Counted from the stretch's first letter, positions 14,357 through 26,651 are shown. The stretch: DNA of 42,500 bases from Prorocentrum cordatum (GCA_963575745.1 CAUYUJ010001763.1:16124-58623), one strand, 5' to 3'. Notes: generated by a model not told the origin, from the sequence alone. Numbers and translations are program-made.

Positions 14357-14922
14357 GGGCGCCTACTACAGAGGCGCCCTTCTAGGTGCTCGGAAACGAG
14401 CCTTACATTTCACGCTTGGTAACGAGCCTGTTCAATGCGATTCAGGCTCTTTGCCTTAATACCCGTTTGCTCGGTGAGGTATGGCCCGTTTGGCTTACCT
14501 CTAGCCGGGCCGATAGCCCTTTACCATTTAAGGGGCTGTCTTCGTATTTGCGTGAAATGCCTTGCGAGCCTTACAGTCTGGTGTTAGGCCAGTCTGTACG
14601 CACTGTTTTCTTGCAAACAGTTGCGCGCGCGGCCTTTGTAGAGCCTAACGGCTGCGTGGCTATACTCTCCGTCTCCTCCCCTCCCGACTTTAAAGGTAGC
14701 TCTTTGGGAGATGTTGTATAGAATCGGGAGTATAGCTCGCGCGCCGTTGCCTTTGGCTCAAGGCACGCGCGCCCTATTTGCCCGGACACCGCGAGTGTTC
14801 GCTATGTGCTGGAAAGATCACTACATCGATCTTGTCCTATCTTATCCGTCCATTCCTCTTACTGAACAACCTCAGTACGATACCGGACGCTATTTGCCAT
14901 CCGATTCCCATGGAATCGGATG
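14357..14922 (+). repeat. Run of consecutive hairpins downstream of the retroelement coding end
   Basis: Noncoding DNA. Stems seen: 14357-14363 with 14373-14379 (GGGCGCC); GNRA hairpins at 14388 and 14414; 14424-14430 with 14443-14449 (GAGCCTG, alternative to the previous one); 14483-14488 with 14506-14511 (GGCCCG); 14515-14521 with 14530-14537 (one bulge); 14572-14576 with 14594-14598 enclosing CTGG/CCAG; 14599-14608 with 14615-14625 (one bulge); 14659-14667 with 14728-14736 (GCTATACTC); 14748-14753 with 14760-14765 plus GCGCG/CGCGC outside; 14784-14789 with 14795-14800; 14814-14819 with 14828-14833; and a perfect 11-bp stem 14898-14908 with 14912-14922 (CATCCGATTCC). The helices lie nearly end to end. 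It may be a structured 3' UTR or LTR-like region, or nested small foldback elements. Confidence 0.7.
14744..14762 (+). other. Spliced-leader-like sequence (possible relict)
   Basis: The 19 bases read CCGTTGCCTTTGGCTCAAG. The dinoflagellate spliced leader, as I recall it, starts with CCGTAGCC and ends with TTTTGGCTCAAG. The match is complete apart from one substitution and a two-base gap in the middle. Relict leaders are known in dinoflagellate genomes where trans-spliced mRNAs were reverse transcribed and reinserted. The copy also forms part of a hairpin (14739-14772), so chance similarity to a palindrome is a real alternative. Confidence 0.35.
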
Positions 14923-15220
14923 CTATTTGACTTACCATAGTCACTTTCGACTCAAGAGCCCTGGGCGAGCCCAGCTCGAAGCCTGGTGTTTGCCAGCGTG
15001 TCTGTGTTTCGGTCGACCCCAGCGGCTTCGCAGTCGGCATCCGCTCGGTCGGCTCGGCTCGGTCGTCGGTTTCGATTTCGCTGTCGTTTCGGTCGGTTTT
15101 CGATTTTGGTGCTGCCGTGGACGCGAACGTACTGTGGCCGTCTGGTTGGGTCTCGAGGCCTGCCTGTAGCTTCTGTTGGCGGTCTTGGTCCGTCTTGGGG
15201 GAGGGGGTGTCGCTCTTTTG
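14923..15220. other. Short noncoding stretch before the satellite
   Basis: No gene is supported. The sequence is moderately G+C-rich, with a run of TCGGT-like units at about 15010-15105 (ggtcgac, ggctcg, ggtttcg) that may be a very degenerate short repeat. Open frames crossing it extend from the adjoining satellite and are not credible. Confidence 0.5.
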
Positions 15221-16913
15221 GAAGAGGATGATGCTGATAATGATGGTGGTGGTGGTGCTGCTGATGATGATGTTGCTGCTGCTTATACTGATGCTGATGC
15301 TGATGCTGCTGCTGCTGATGATGAGTAGAAGTAGGATGGTGATGGTGATGATGATGATGATGCTGGTGATGATGATGACGATGATGATGCTGCTGCTGAT
15401 GATGATGCTGATGAAATTGATGATGATGCTGCTGATGATCATGCTGACGGTGATGATGATGCAGATGATAATGCTGATGATGACGACGATTATGATGATG
15501 CTGATGCTGATGATGCTGATGATGCTGACGATGCTGATGCTGTTGCTGATGATGATGATGCTGATGCTGATGCTCATGCTTGTGAGAATGATGCTGTTGT
15601 TGATGATGATGGTGATGATGGTGCTGATGATGGTGATGACGATGCTGATGACGATGATGAGAATTCTGATGATGCTTGTGCTGCTGATGATGATTCTGAT
15701 GATTATGATGATGCTGATGCTGCTGCTGATGCTGCTGCTGATGCTGCTGCTGCTGATGCTGGTAATGAGGATGATGACGATGATGATGCGGGTGATGCAC
15801 ATGATGATGCTGATGATAACAATGCTGTTGATGATGATGATGATGATGATGCTGCTGATGAGAATGAGGATGAACATGAGGATGAGTAGGATGATGCTGG
15901 TGTTGGTGATGACGATGATGCTGGCGATGATGATGCTGACGGTGACGATGATGCTGCTGATGATGGTGATGCTGATGATGATGATGTTGTCGATGATGAT
16001 GCTGATGCTGCTGATGATGATGCTGATGCTGATGCTGATGCTTGTGATAATGCTGCTGTTGATGATGATGATGCTGATGCTGATGATTTTGCTATTGTTG
16101 GTCAGGATGATGATGCTGCTGCTGCTCATGCTGATGCTGTGCTGTTGATGGTGGTGGTGGTGCTGCTGCTGCTCATGATGATGCTGCTGCTCATGCTGGT
16201 GATGCTGATGCTGATGCTGTTGCTGCTGCTGATGTTGGTGGTGATGCCGATGCCGATGCTGATGCTGGTTATGATGATGCTGGTGCTGCTGCTGCTGATG
16301 ACGATGCTGATGCTGATGCTGGTGCTGGTGCTGCTGCTGCTGATGATGTTGGTGGTGAGGATGGTGCCGATGCTGATGCTGGTTATGATGATGCTGCTGA
16401 TGCTGCTGCTGATACTGATGCTGATGCTGGTGCTGGTGCTGCTGCTGATGATGTTGGTGGTGAGGATGATGACGAAGATGATGCAGGTGGCATGGATGAT
16501 ATTGATCATGACTATGCTGTTGATGATGATGATGGTGATGCTGATGAGGATGGCGATGAATCTGAGGATGAGCAGGATGATGCTGGCGTTGGTGATGATG
16601 CTGGCGATGATGATGATGATGACGATGATGATGCTGCTGCTGATGATGGTGATGCTGCTGATGATGATGCTGGTGCTGATGATGATGATGCTGTTGCTGA
16701 TGATGCTATTGATGATGATGATGCTATTGATGATGACGGCGACGATGCTGATGCTGATGCTGATGATTGTGATGATGATGCTGCTGCTGATGATGATGCT
16801 GATGCTGATGCATCGCCTTATGTTCATGCTGCTGATGCGGCTGCTGCTGATGATGCTGCTGATGCTGATGCTGATGCTGATGCTTGTGGTAATGATGATG
16901 GTTCGTACAGATG
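15221..16913 (+). repeat. Degenerate (GNT)n trinucleotide satellite, block A
   Basis: Nearly every triplet is G-N-T (GAT, GCT, GGT, GTT), with some GNC and few others. G and T/C are fixed every third base while the middle base varies. Internal larger repeats are visible: a block near 15792-15900 recurs at 16485-16587, about 690 bp on, and a TTGGTGGTG marker recurs at about 16233, 16349 and 16453. Because of the triplet repeat most frames are open, giving Asp/Ala, Met/Leu, Ile/Ser, Ser/Ala or His/Gln polymers; none is a supportable protein. Confidence 0.92.
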
Positions 16914-16921
16914 ATGGGTGA

Positions 16922-17040
16922 TGGGTGGTGGAATGGGAGGGGGAGGAGGAGGAGGAGGAGGAGGAGGAGGAGGAGGAGGAGGAGGAGGAGGAGGAGGAGG
17001 AGGAGGGAGGAGGAGGAGGAAGAGGAGGAGGAGGAAGAAG
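16922..17040 (+). repeat. (GGA)n purine microsatellite
   Basis: The tract is an almost uninterrupted run of GGA/GAG triplets, becoming AAG-richer at its 3' end. It abruptly terminates satellite block A. Polypurine tracts of this kind can form triplex structures. Confidence 0.95.
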
Positions 17041-17520
17041 AAGGAGAGGAATACTAATAATAGTAACAAGAAAAACAATGGTACAACTACTACTAAGAAA
17101 TAATACTAGTAAGCATACTAACACGAATAATAGAGCGACTCGACTAATACTAATGCACACAATAAGAAGAATATGGAAGACAGTATTATCAATCATAATG
17201 ATAATCATAAGCACAGCAATGATATTAATTATCAAACGAATAATAATGAGACAAACAAAGACGACACATAACACGAATAATAATGATACGAAGGAGACGA
17301 ATTATAATAATGATAATAATACTAATAATAGTAATAATAATACTAATAATGGTAATACTAATAATACTAATACTAATAAGAATAATCATAATAATAATCA
17401 TAATCGTAATAATAATAATAATAATAATAATGATAATAATAGTAATAATAATACTAATAATAATAATAATGATGCTAATAATAATAATAAGTATACGACG
17501 AAGCAGACGTATTATAATAG
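17041..17520 (+). repeat. AAT/ATA-rich degenerate trinucleotide island
   Basis: The sequence changes to A+T-rich triplets (AAT, AGT, ACT, with GAT and CAT), densest at 17283-17500. It is A+T-rich in an otherwise G+C-rich window. A 3-bp period persists, so it may be a strongly diverged member of the same repeat system or an independent microsatellite. Open frames through it encode Asn/Thr or Ile polymers and are not genes. Confidence 0.85.
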
Positions 17521-17528
17521 TAATAGTA

Positions 17529-17628
17529 AAAGGGGGAGGAGGAGGAGGAGGAGGAGGAGGAGGAGGACGAGGAGGAGGAGGAGGACGAGGAGGAGGAGGA
17601 GGAGGAGGGGGAGTGGGAAGGGAAGGTA
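17529..17628 (+). repeat. (GGA)n purine microsatellite, second copy
   Basis: A run of GGA triplets with a few GAC interruptions ends in GGGAGTGGGAAGG. With the tract at 16922 it brackets the AAT-rich island. Confidence 0.95.
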
Positions 17629-18279
17629 GAGGGAGAGAAGCGGCTGATTACAATCATCTCATCCACTGTTTTGGGTAGAGTATATTCTGCTCCTGCTCCT
17701 GTTCCTGCTCTCCTGCTCCTCCCCTCCCCCTCTCCCTCCCTCCTCTTCCTTCCCTCCCCTAGCCTTCTCCCCTCCTGCTTCGCTCACCTCCCTCTCCCCC
17801 CCTGCTCGTGCTCGATGGCTCCGCAGCGGCTAGAAGGTGCCACCACATCACCATGCAACAAGCTAACAAGCTAAACTCCAAACAAGTCATATGGGTTAAG
17901 GTCTTCGAAGGGACGGCACAACCTGCCGGCGGCACTCCCGCGCCCGAGCTCCGAGAGACTTCGCCTCGCCCCGAGGGCCGAACCCGACCCGTGGAAAGGC
18001 TCGCCGAAGGTCGGCCCCAGCCCCCGCCCAGACCCTCCCGACGAGGCGGCCAGAAAGCCGGTGGAGCGCAGCGGCGCGAGCAGGGGCATGTCGTCCAGAC
18101 GCATCTCTCCTGCTGGAAAGAGGAGGGGGAGGGAGAGGAGGAGGTGGAGGAGGAGGAGGCAGAGGACTGCGTGATGAGGGGTGAGGGGTGAGGGAGGAGG
18201 GCGGGGGCGGGAGGGAGGAGAGATTGGGGGCGGGGGGAGGCAATAGTGAATCGTGAGGGGTGGATATCACGGATCGCGG
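17629..18279. other. G+C-rich spacer between satellite blocks, no gene supported
   Basis: It begins with a pyrimidine tract (about 17690-17800, CTCCTGCTCC and CCCTCC runs). A G+C-rich stretch free of obvious repeats follows (about 17800-18110), then purine-rich GGAGGG repeats (about 18115-18240). Several frames are open on both strands over the central part, with Arg/Pro/Ala-rich products typical of chance frames in high-G+C DNA. No domain is recognisable. Confidence 0.6.
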
Positions 18280-19900
18280 TCATGATGCTGATGCTGAGGC
18301 CGATGTTGATGAGGCTGATGATGAAGCTGTTGTTGTTGGTGGTGATGACGGTGACGGCGATGATGATGATGCTGCTGCTGATGATGCTGATGCTTGTTAT
18401 GATGACCATTAGGCTGATGCTCCTGCTGATGATGATTCTGATGACGGTGATGGTGCTGATGATGATGAGGAGGATGATTCTGATGCTGATGACGATGCTG
18501 ATTGTGCTGATGTTCATAATGCTGCTGATGATGAAGCTGACGATGCTGATGATGATACTGACTATGCTTTTGATGCTGACGGTGACGATGACGATGGCGA
18601 TGCTGTTGCTGATGATGATGCTGACGATGATGATGCTGATGATGATACTGATGATGGTGCTGCTGATGGTGGTAATGAGATGCTGACGATGCTGATGCCG
18701 ATGCTGATGATGATGCTGAAGACGATGATGGTGACGGTGCCGGCGGTGGCGATGGTCCTGACGACGACGATCATGATGAGGATAATGATTTGGACGATAG
18801 CGAAATTGATGGTGCTGATGATACTTATTATGCCGATGATGCTGATGATGATGCTGTTGTTCTTGATGCTGATGATGATGCTGATGCTGCTGACGACGAT
18901 GACGATGGCGACGATGATGCTGATTATGATGATGAAGGTGCTGCTGCTGATGATGTGGATAGTGGTGACCATACTGATGATGCTGATGATGATGATTCTG
19001 ATGATAGTGATGGTGATGATGTTGAGGATGCTTATGATGCTGATGATGATGATGATGATGATGATGGTGCTCATGTTGAGGATGCTGCTGATGATTATGA
19101 TGCTGATGCTGATGCTGATCATGATGCTGAAGATGCTGGCGATGATGGTACTGATGCTGCTGTTGATGCTGACGGTGACGATGACGATGGCGATGCTGAT
19201 GCTGATGATGCTGATGATGATGCTGATGCTTGTGATGATGATGATGCTGCTGATGATGATGATCATGATGCCGATGCTGATGATGATGATGATGAGGAGG
19301 AGGGTGATTATTGTTCTGATGATGATGCTGATGGTGCTGATGTTCATGATGCTGCTGCTGCTGATGCTGATGATGATGATGATGAAGCTGACGGTGCTGA
19401 TGATGACGATACTGATGCTGCTGTTGAGTCTGACGGTGACGATGACGATGGCGATGCTGATGCTGATGATGATGCTGATGATGATGCTGATGCTGACGAT
19501 GCTGATGATGCTGATGATGATGACGCTGATGGTGGTAATGAGAGGCTGGCGATGCTGACGTCGATGCTGATGATGATGCTGAAGACGATGATGGTGACGG
19601 TGCTGGCGGTGGCGATGGTCATGACGACGATGATGATGAGGATGATTATGATGATGTGGACGAGAGTGAAGCTGATGGTGCTGATGATGCTCATTATGCC
19701 GATGAGGATGCTGATGATGATGCTGTTGTTGTTGCTGCTGATGCTGATGCTGATGCTGATGCTGATGCTGATGCTGCTTACGATGATGGCGGTGGCGACG
19801 ATGCTGCTGATTATGATGACGAAGATGATGCTGCTGATGATGAGGATAGTGATGACGATACTGATGATGCTGATGATGATGATTCTGATGACTGTGATGG

Positions 19901-19945
<45 letters not shown>

Positions 19946-21838
19946 GGCGGATGATTCTGATGCTGATGATGATGCTGATGGTGCTGATGTTCATGATGCT
20001 GCTGCTGCTGATGATGATGGTAATCATGATGCTGAGGATGCTGACGACTATACTGATGCGGCTGTGGATGCTGACGATGACGATGACGATGGCGATGCTG
20101 ATGCTGATGATGATGCTGATGATGATGCTGATGCTTGTGATGATGCTGATGCTCCTGCTGATGGTGATGATTCTGATGCCCGTGCTGATGCTGATGATGA
20201 TGATGAGGAGGAGGAGGAGGAGGAGGGTGACTATTATGCTGATGATGATGCTGATGGTGCCGATGTTCATGATGCGGCTGCTGCTGCTGATGATGATGAT
20301 GAAGCTGACGGTGCTGATGATGACGATATTGATGCTGCTGTTGAGTCTGACGGTGACGATGACGATGGCGATGCTCTTGCTGATGACGGTGGTGATACTG
20401 ATGCTGCTGTTGATGCTGACGGTGACGATGACGATGGCGATGCTGATGCTGATCATGATGATGATGATGCCGGTGATGGTGATGAAGGTGATGCTGCTGA
20501 TGATGAGGACAGTGGTGACGATACTGATGATGACGCTGCTGATGATGACGAGGATTATGATGCTGCTGATGATGATGCCGATGATGATGATGATGGTGAT
20601 GATGATGATGATGTTGGTGCTTATGATGATGCTGATGGGGCTGATGATGATGCTGATGATGATGGTGATAATGATGCGGATGCAGATAATTCTGATGATG
20701 ATGCTATTTCTTCTGGTGCTCATGTTGACGCTGACGCTGCTGCTGCTGATGATGATGATGATGCTGACTTTGGCGGTCATGATGATGCTGCTGATGGTAA
20801 CAATGATGGTAGAGACGATGACGATGCCGATGCTGATGATGCTGAAGACGATGATGGTGACGGTGCTGGCGGTGACGATGATGACGACGATTATGATGAG
20901 GGGGATTACATGAACAAGAGCGATACTGATGATGCGGATGATGATACCGATGCTGATTCTGATGATGCTGCTGATGCTACTGGTGATGCCGATGGTGATG
21001 CGGCTGGTGAAACTGACGATGACGACGATGCTGATAATGCTGATGATGATGATGCTGGTGAGGATGATGATACAAATGATGATGAAGCTGATGATGTGGA
21101 TGATGATGATGCTGATGCTGGTGTTGATGATGGTGATGCTGTGATGCTGATGATGAGTCTGATCATGATGATGCTGATGATGATGACTGTGATCATGATG
21201 ATACTGCTGCTGCAGCTGATGATGATGATGATGATGAGGAGAGTTCTGATAATGATGAGTATGCTGCTGATGATGATGTTGATGCTCATGCTTCTGCTGC
21301 TGCTGCTCATGGGAATGCTGCTGACAATGACGATGACCATGTTCATAGTGGTGATGCTGCTGATAATGGTCAGTTGATGATGACGATGACGATGCCGATG
21401 CTGATTCTGCTGCTGAAGACGATGATTGTCACGGTGATTGCGGTGGCGACGATACCGACGACGATCTGATGAGGAGGATGGTGCGGACGATGCTGATGCT
21501 GATGATGCTGATGATGCCGATAATGATGCTGCTGACGATGATGCTGTTGTTGATGATGGCGGTGATGACGATGAGGGCGATGATGCTGATGATGGTGATG
21601 ACGATGATGATGATGATGATGGTGATGCTGATGCTGCTGATGATGATGATGATGATGATGATGCTGATTGAGAGGATGATTCTGGTGTCTCTGATGATGA
21701 TGTCGATGACGGTGCTGATGATGATACTCATCATGAGGATGCTGACAATAACGCTGACGGTGCTGCAGCTGCCGATGTTGATGCTGATGCTGCTGCTGGT
21801 GGTGCTGATGATGATGATGGTGATGGTAATGATGATGC

Positions 21839-21876
<38 letters not shown>

Positions 21877-21968
21877 GTGATGTGACGACGGTGATGATGA
21901 GGATGCTGCTGATGGTGATACTGATGATGCTGACGAGGACGATGCCGATGCTGATGCTGATTATGATT

Positions 21969-22010
<42 letters not shown>

Positions 22011-24564
22011 GTCGACGACGGACATGGTGACAGTGATGGCGGTGGCGATGATGACGACGATTACAATGAGATGTGGGCGAGCGTGGTACTGACGATGATG
22101 ATGCTGATGATGCCGATGACGATGATGCTGATGATGATGATGCTGTTGGCGTCGATTATGATGGTGCTGATGATGATGATAATGGCGATGACGATGATGA
22201 TGAGGATGTTGATAATGATGATGATTCCGATGCTGATGATGTCGATGTTGATGATTATGATGCTGTCGATGCTGATTATGCTGATGCTGCTGAAGTGATT
22301 GTGATGATGATGATGATGCCGGTGATGACGATGATGCTGATGCTGATGCTGATGATGCTGGTGCTCGCGATGACGATGCTGATGATGATGATTATGATGA
22401 TGATGATGATGTCGCTGCTGGCAGTGATGTTGATGCTGCTGCTGCTGTTAATTATGATGATGCTGCTGATGGTGATAACGATGATGCTGACCGGTAACGA
22501 TGCTGATGACGATGCTGACGATGATGATGGTGATGGTGATGGTGGTGACGATGATGACGACGACGATAATGATGATGGGTATGATGTGGACGCGGGTGAT
22601 CGTGATGATGCTGATGATGCTGTTGCTGTCGATGGTTTTGATGATGACAATGACGATGTCGATGCTGCTGCTGATGATGACGAGGATGATGGAGATGATG
22701 ATGGTGATGATAATGATGCTGATGATGATAACAACGATGATGACTTTGATGATGCTGAGGGTGACGCTGATGATGATGATGATGATCATGATGATGAGGC
22801 TTCATCATGATGATACTGATGCTGCTGATGATGACGCTGGTGATGATGACGATGACGATGGCTACGATGATAATGATTCTGATGATGGTGATGGTGGTGA
22901 TGCTGGTGATGATGATGATGCTAATGATGATGATGCAGAAGAATACGATTATGATGATGATGAGCGATTTTTTGGTCATTATGATTGTACTGATGGTGAT
23001 GCTGATGATGATACTGGTGCTCATTAAGGTGATGCTGCTGATGATGGTGATGATGATGATGCTGCTGCGGCTTTTATTGATGATGATGATGATGATGATG
23101 ATGTTGATGTTGATGTTGATGCTGATACTGATGGTGATGATATTGATGATGCTGATGATGATGATGATGACGATGTCGATGCTGATTAGGACGATGCTGC
23201 TGATGGTGGTGTTGATGATGCTGACGATGACGATTCCGATGCTGATGATGATTCTGAAGGCGATGATTGTGACGGTGATGGCGATTGCGATGATGACGAT
23301 GCCGACTATATGATGAGGGGGATGATGAGGAAGAGAGCGATACTGATGACGCTGATGATGCTGATGCTGCTGATGATGACGGTGATGCTGATGATAAAGC
23401 TGAAGACGATGATGGTGACGGAGATCGTGGCAGCGATGTTGACCACGATTATGATGAGGAGGATGATGAATACGAGAGCGATGCTGATGATGCTGATGGT
23501 GCTGATGCGGCCGATGATGATGAAGCTGATGATGAGGATGATGACGATGATGCTGATACTTATGATGATGTTTATGAGGATGATTATGATGCTAATGCTG
23601 ATGTTGATGATGACGCTGCGGATGACGATGGTGGTGATGCCGAGAATGACGACGATGGTGGTATTATCTATGGTGATGATGATGCTTATGATGATGATTA
23701 TGATGATTATAATGGGGATGCTTATTGTGGTGCTGTCGATGACGATGATGTCGATGATGATTATGCTGCTGATGATGATGATGATGAGGCTGATGATGAT
23801 GATGATGATGATCATGCTGATACTGACGATGCTGATGCTGCTGATGATGCTGATGCTGGCGCGGCTGCTGATGATGATCAGAATGACGATGTCGATGATG
23901 ATGGCGATAATGTTGATGATGATCATGATGACGGATATTCTGATGATGGTGATGACCAGAATTATGATGAGAATGATAACGATGATGTCGCTGCTGATGG
24001 TGGTAGTGATGCTGCTGACGATGGCGATCCCGATGCTGATGATGCTGAAGTCGATGATGAGGACGGTGATGGCGGTGGCGATGATGACGCCGACGATTAT
24101 GATGAGGAGGATGATGTGGACGAGCGCGATACTGATGATGTTGATGATTCTGATGATGCCGATGCTGATGCTGATGCTGATGATGATGTGGTTATGGTTG
24201 TTGATGCTGATATTGATGACGGTGACGATGTCGACGACGATGGTGATGGTGATGCTGAGGATGAGTATGATGCTGCTGATGACGGTGGGGATGATGGTGA
24301 TGTTAATGCTGCTGCTGTTGATAATGATGCTGCTGATGATGCTGATGATGATGCTGCCAATGATGATGATTCTGACGATGAAGATGATGATGCTGCTGAT
24401 GATGATGTGCATGATGATGGTGCTGATGCTGATGCTGATGCTGCTGCTGCTGGTGAGGATGATAATGCTGATGCTGATGCTGCGGCTGCTGATGATGATG
24501 ATGTTGATGCTGATGTTGCTACTGCTGATGATAACGATGGCGATGGCGATGATGATGATGCTGG

Positions 24565-24596
<32 letters not shown>

Positions 24597-25117
24597 CTGA
24601 TGCTGATGATGACGACGCCTTTGATGGTGAAAACGATGCTGTTGACGATGACGGTGCCGATTCTCATGATGAAACTGACGGCGATGATGGTGACGGTGAT
24701 GATGGCGGTGGCGATACTGACAACGACGATGTAGATGATGAGCATGATGTGGACAAGAGCGATACTGATGATGCTGATGATGGCAATGATGCTGATGATA
24801 ATGGTAATGGCGATGACGATACCGCCGATGACGATGCTGATGCTGATGCTGATGATGCTGATGATGATGATGATGATGATGATGAGGATGCTGATGGTGA
24901 TTATGACGATGCTGATGGTGATTATCATGATGGTTCGGATGCAGATGCTGCTGATGACGATATTGCTCATGCTGATGCTGATGATGATGACTATGCTGCT
25001 GCTGCTGATGATTATGATGCTGAGGATGCTGATGATGCGGATGCTGCGGCTGATGATGATTTTGATGCCGATGCTGCGGCTGCTGCTGCTAGTGATGATG
25101 ATGAGGATGGCGGTTGC

Positions 25118-25151
<34 letters not shown>

Positions 25152-26526
25152 CTCTGCTGCTGCTGATGGTGATACTGATGATGCTGACGATGGCGATGCC
25201 GATGCTGATGATGATGCTGAAGACGATGCTGGTTGCGGTGATGGCGGTGGCGATGATGACGCCGACGATTATGATGAGCAGGGTGATGTGGACGAGAGCG
25301 ATACTGATGATGCTGATGATGCCGATGATGTCGATGCTGATGATGCCAATGATGTTCATGATGATGACGTCATGATGCGGATTCCCATGCTGCTGATGCT
25401 GCTGATGATTATGGTGGCGAGGCTGGTGATGATGATGCTGATGATGATGGTGATGATGATGGCGACGACGACGATGCTGATGCTGAAGATGATGGTGATG
25501 CTGATGCTGCTGCAGATGATGCTACTGGTGATGATGATGCTGCTGATGATGATGATGATACTGATGGTGCTGATGCTGATTCCGTTGACGGTGAACAGTC
25601 TGATGACGATTCTACTGGTGATGACGATGGTGGTGATGATGCCATTGATGAGAATGATGATGCTAATGGTGATAGTGATGATGCTGATGTTGATGATGCT
25701 GATGATGGTTATGCTGCTGATGACAAGGATCATGATGACTATGCTGATGATGATGACGATGACGGTGATGATACTGATGACGATTATGATGCTGATAATG
25801 ATGCTGATGCTGATGGTGCTGATGCTGAGAATGATGATGATGCTGCTGATAATGATGACGGTGATGATGTTGATGCTGTTTATGACAACGATGGGGGCGA
25901 CAACGACGAAGGTGATGATGATGCTGCTGATGCTGATGCTGATTCTGATGATGATGATGAGCCTGATCAGGCTGACGGTAATACGGACGAGGATGCTCAT
26001 TATGGTGATACCGATGATGATGCTAACGATGATGCTGATGATGCTGATGCTGATGCTGACGATGATGTTGCTGATGCTTATGATGCAGATGACGACGATG
26101 ATGATCTGTTTTACTGGTGATGATGCTGATGATGATGACGATGATGCTGATGGTGATTCTGACGATGAGTATGGGGCTGGTGATGACGATGATGATGATG
26201 CTGATGATGATGATGATGCTGATGCTGAAGCGGATGCTTATGATGAGGAAAGGAATATGAAGATGAATATGGGTGATGATGCTGCTGATCATGATGAGCA
26301 TGATGATGAGGATGATGATGCTGCTGCTGCTGATGATGATGATGCTGATGAGGGTGTTGATGATGCTGATGATGATGCTGATGATGACTATGAGTCTGAG
26401 TACGAATGTGAGTATGATTATGAATAGGCGAATGGGTATGAGTATGAGTATCGAGTATGAGTGTGAAAATGAATATGATTATGGTGATGATGATGCTGAT
26501 GATGAGGATGCTGATGATGCTGATGC

Positions 26527-26579
<53 letters not shown>

Positions 26580-26651
26580 GTTGCTGGTTGATGATGATGC
26601 TGATGCTGCTGCTGATGATGATGATACTTATGATGATGCTGGTGATGATGA

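Larger units (their letters stand above)
255..14427 (+). repeat. Dispersed 14-nt GNRA-tetraloop hairpin family, 30 copies
   Basis: Consensus is GCNNG-GNRA-CNNGC with the two variable pairs complementary in every copy. Starts (each 14 nt), GAAA loop: 255, 1086, 1233, 1776, 1992, 2706, 3374, 4518, 4779, 5082, 5694, 6204, 6285, 6819, 7443, 8760, 9859, 10368, 11690, 12097, 12996, 13781, 14388. GCAA loop: 1701, 5284, 6786, 7354, 7886. GAGA loop: 12358. GTAA loop: 14414. Stems 5' to loop are GCAGG, GCGAG, GCGGG, GCTCG, GCCTG, GCTGG, GCGCG, GCGTG and GCTTG; G-U pairs occur at 255, 7886 and 14414. Imperfect copies start at 2273, 4827 and 11731, and one at about 3295 lacks a base. In coding phase they read xGNxP; 5284, 7354, 7886, 11690 and 12996 are out of phase. 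Counts are by eye. Confidence 0.93.

Noticed and set aside
1-15000. Long terminal repeats, tRNA primer-binding site and polypurine tract of the retroelement
   Set aside because: I compared 1-66 with 14319-15000 by eye and found no shared sequence, primer-binding site or purine tract. The 5' end may be outside the window.
18790-21377. Long open frames of several hundred codons encoding Asp/Ala-rich acidic proteins in the satellite
   Set aside because: Every frame except the TGA phase is open in a GNT repeat; products are polymers that switch to Met/Leu when the phase shifts, and anchor spacings are not multiples of three. No independent sign of a gene.
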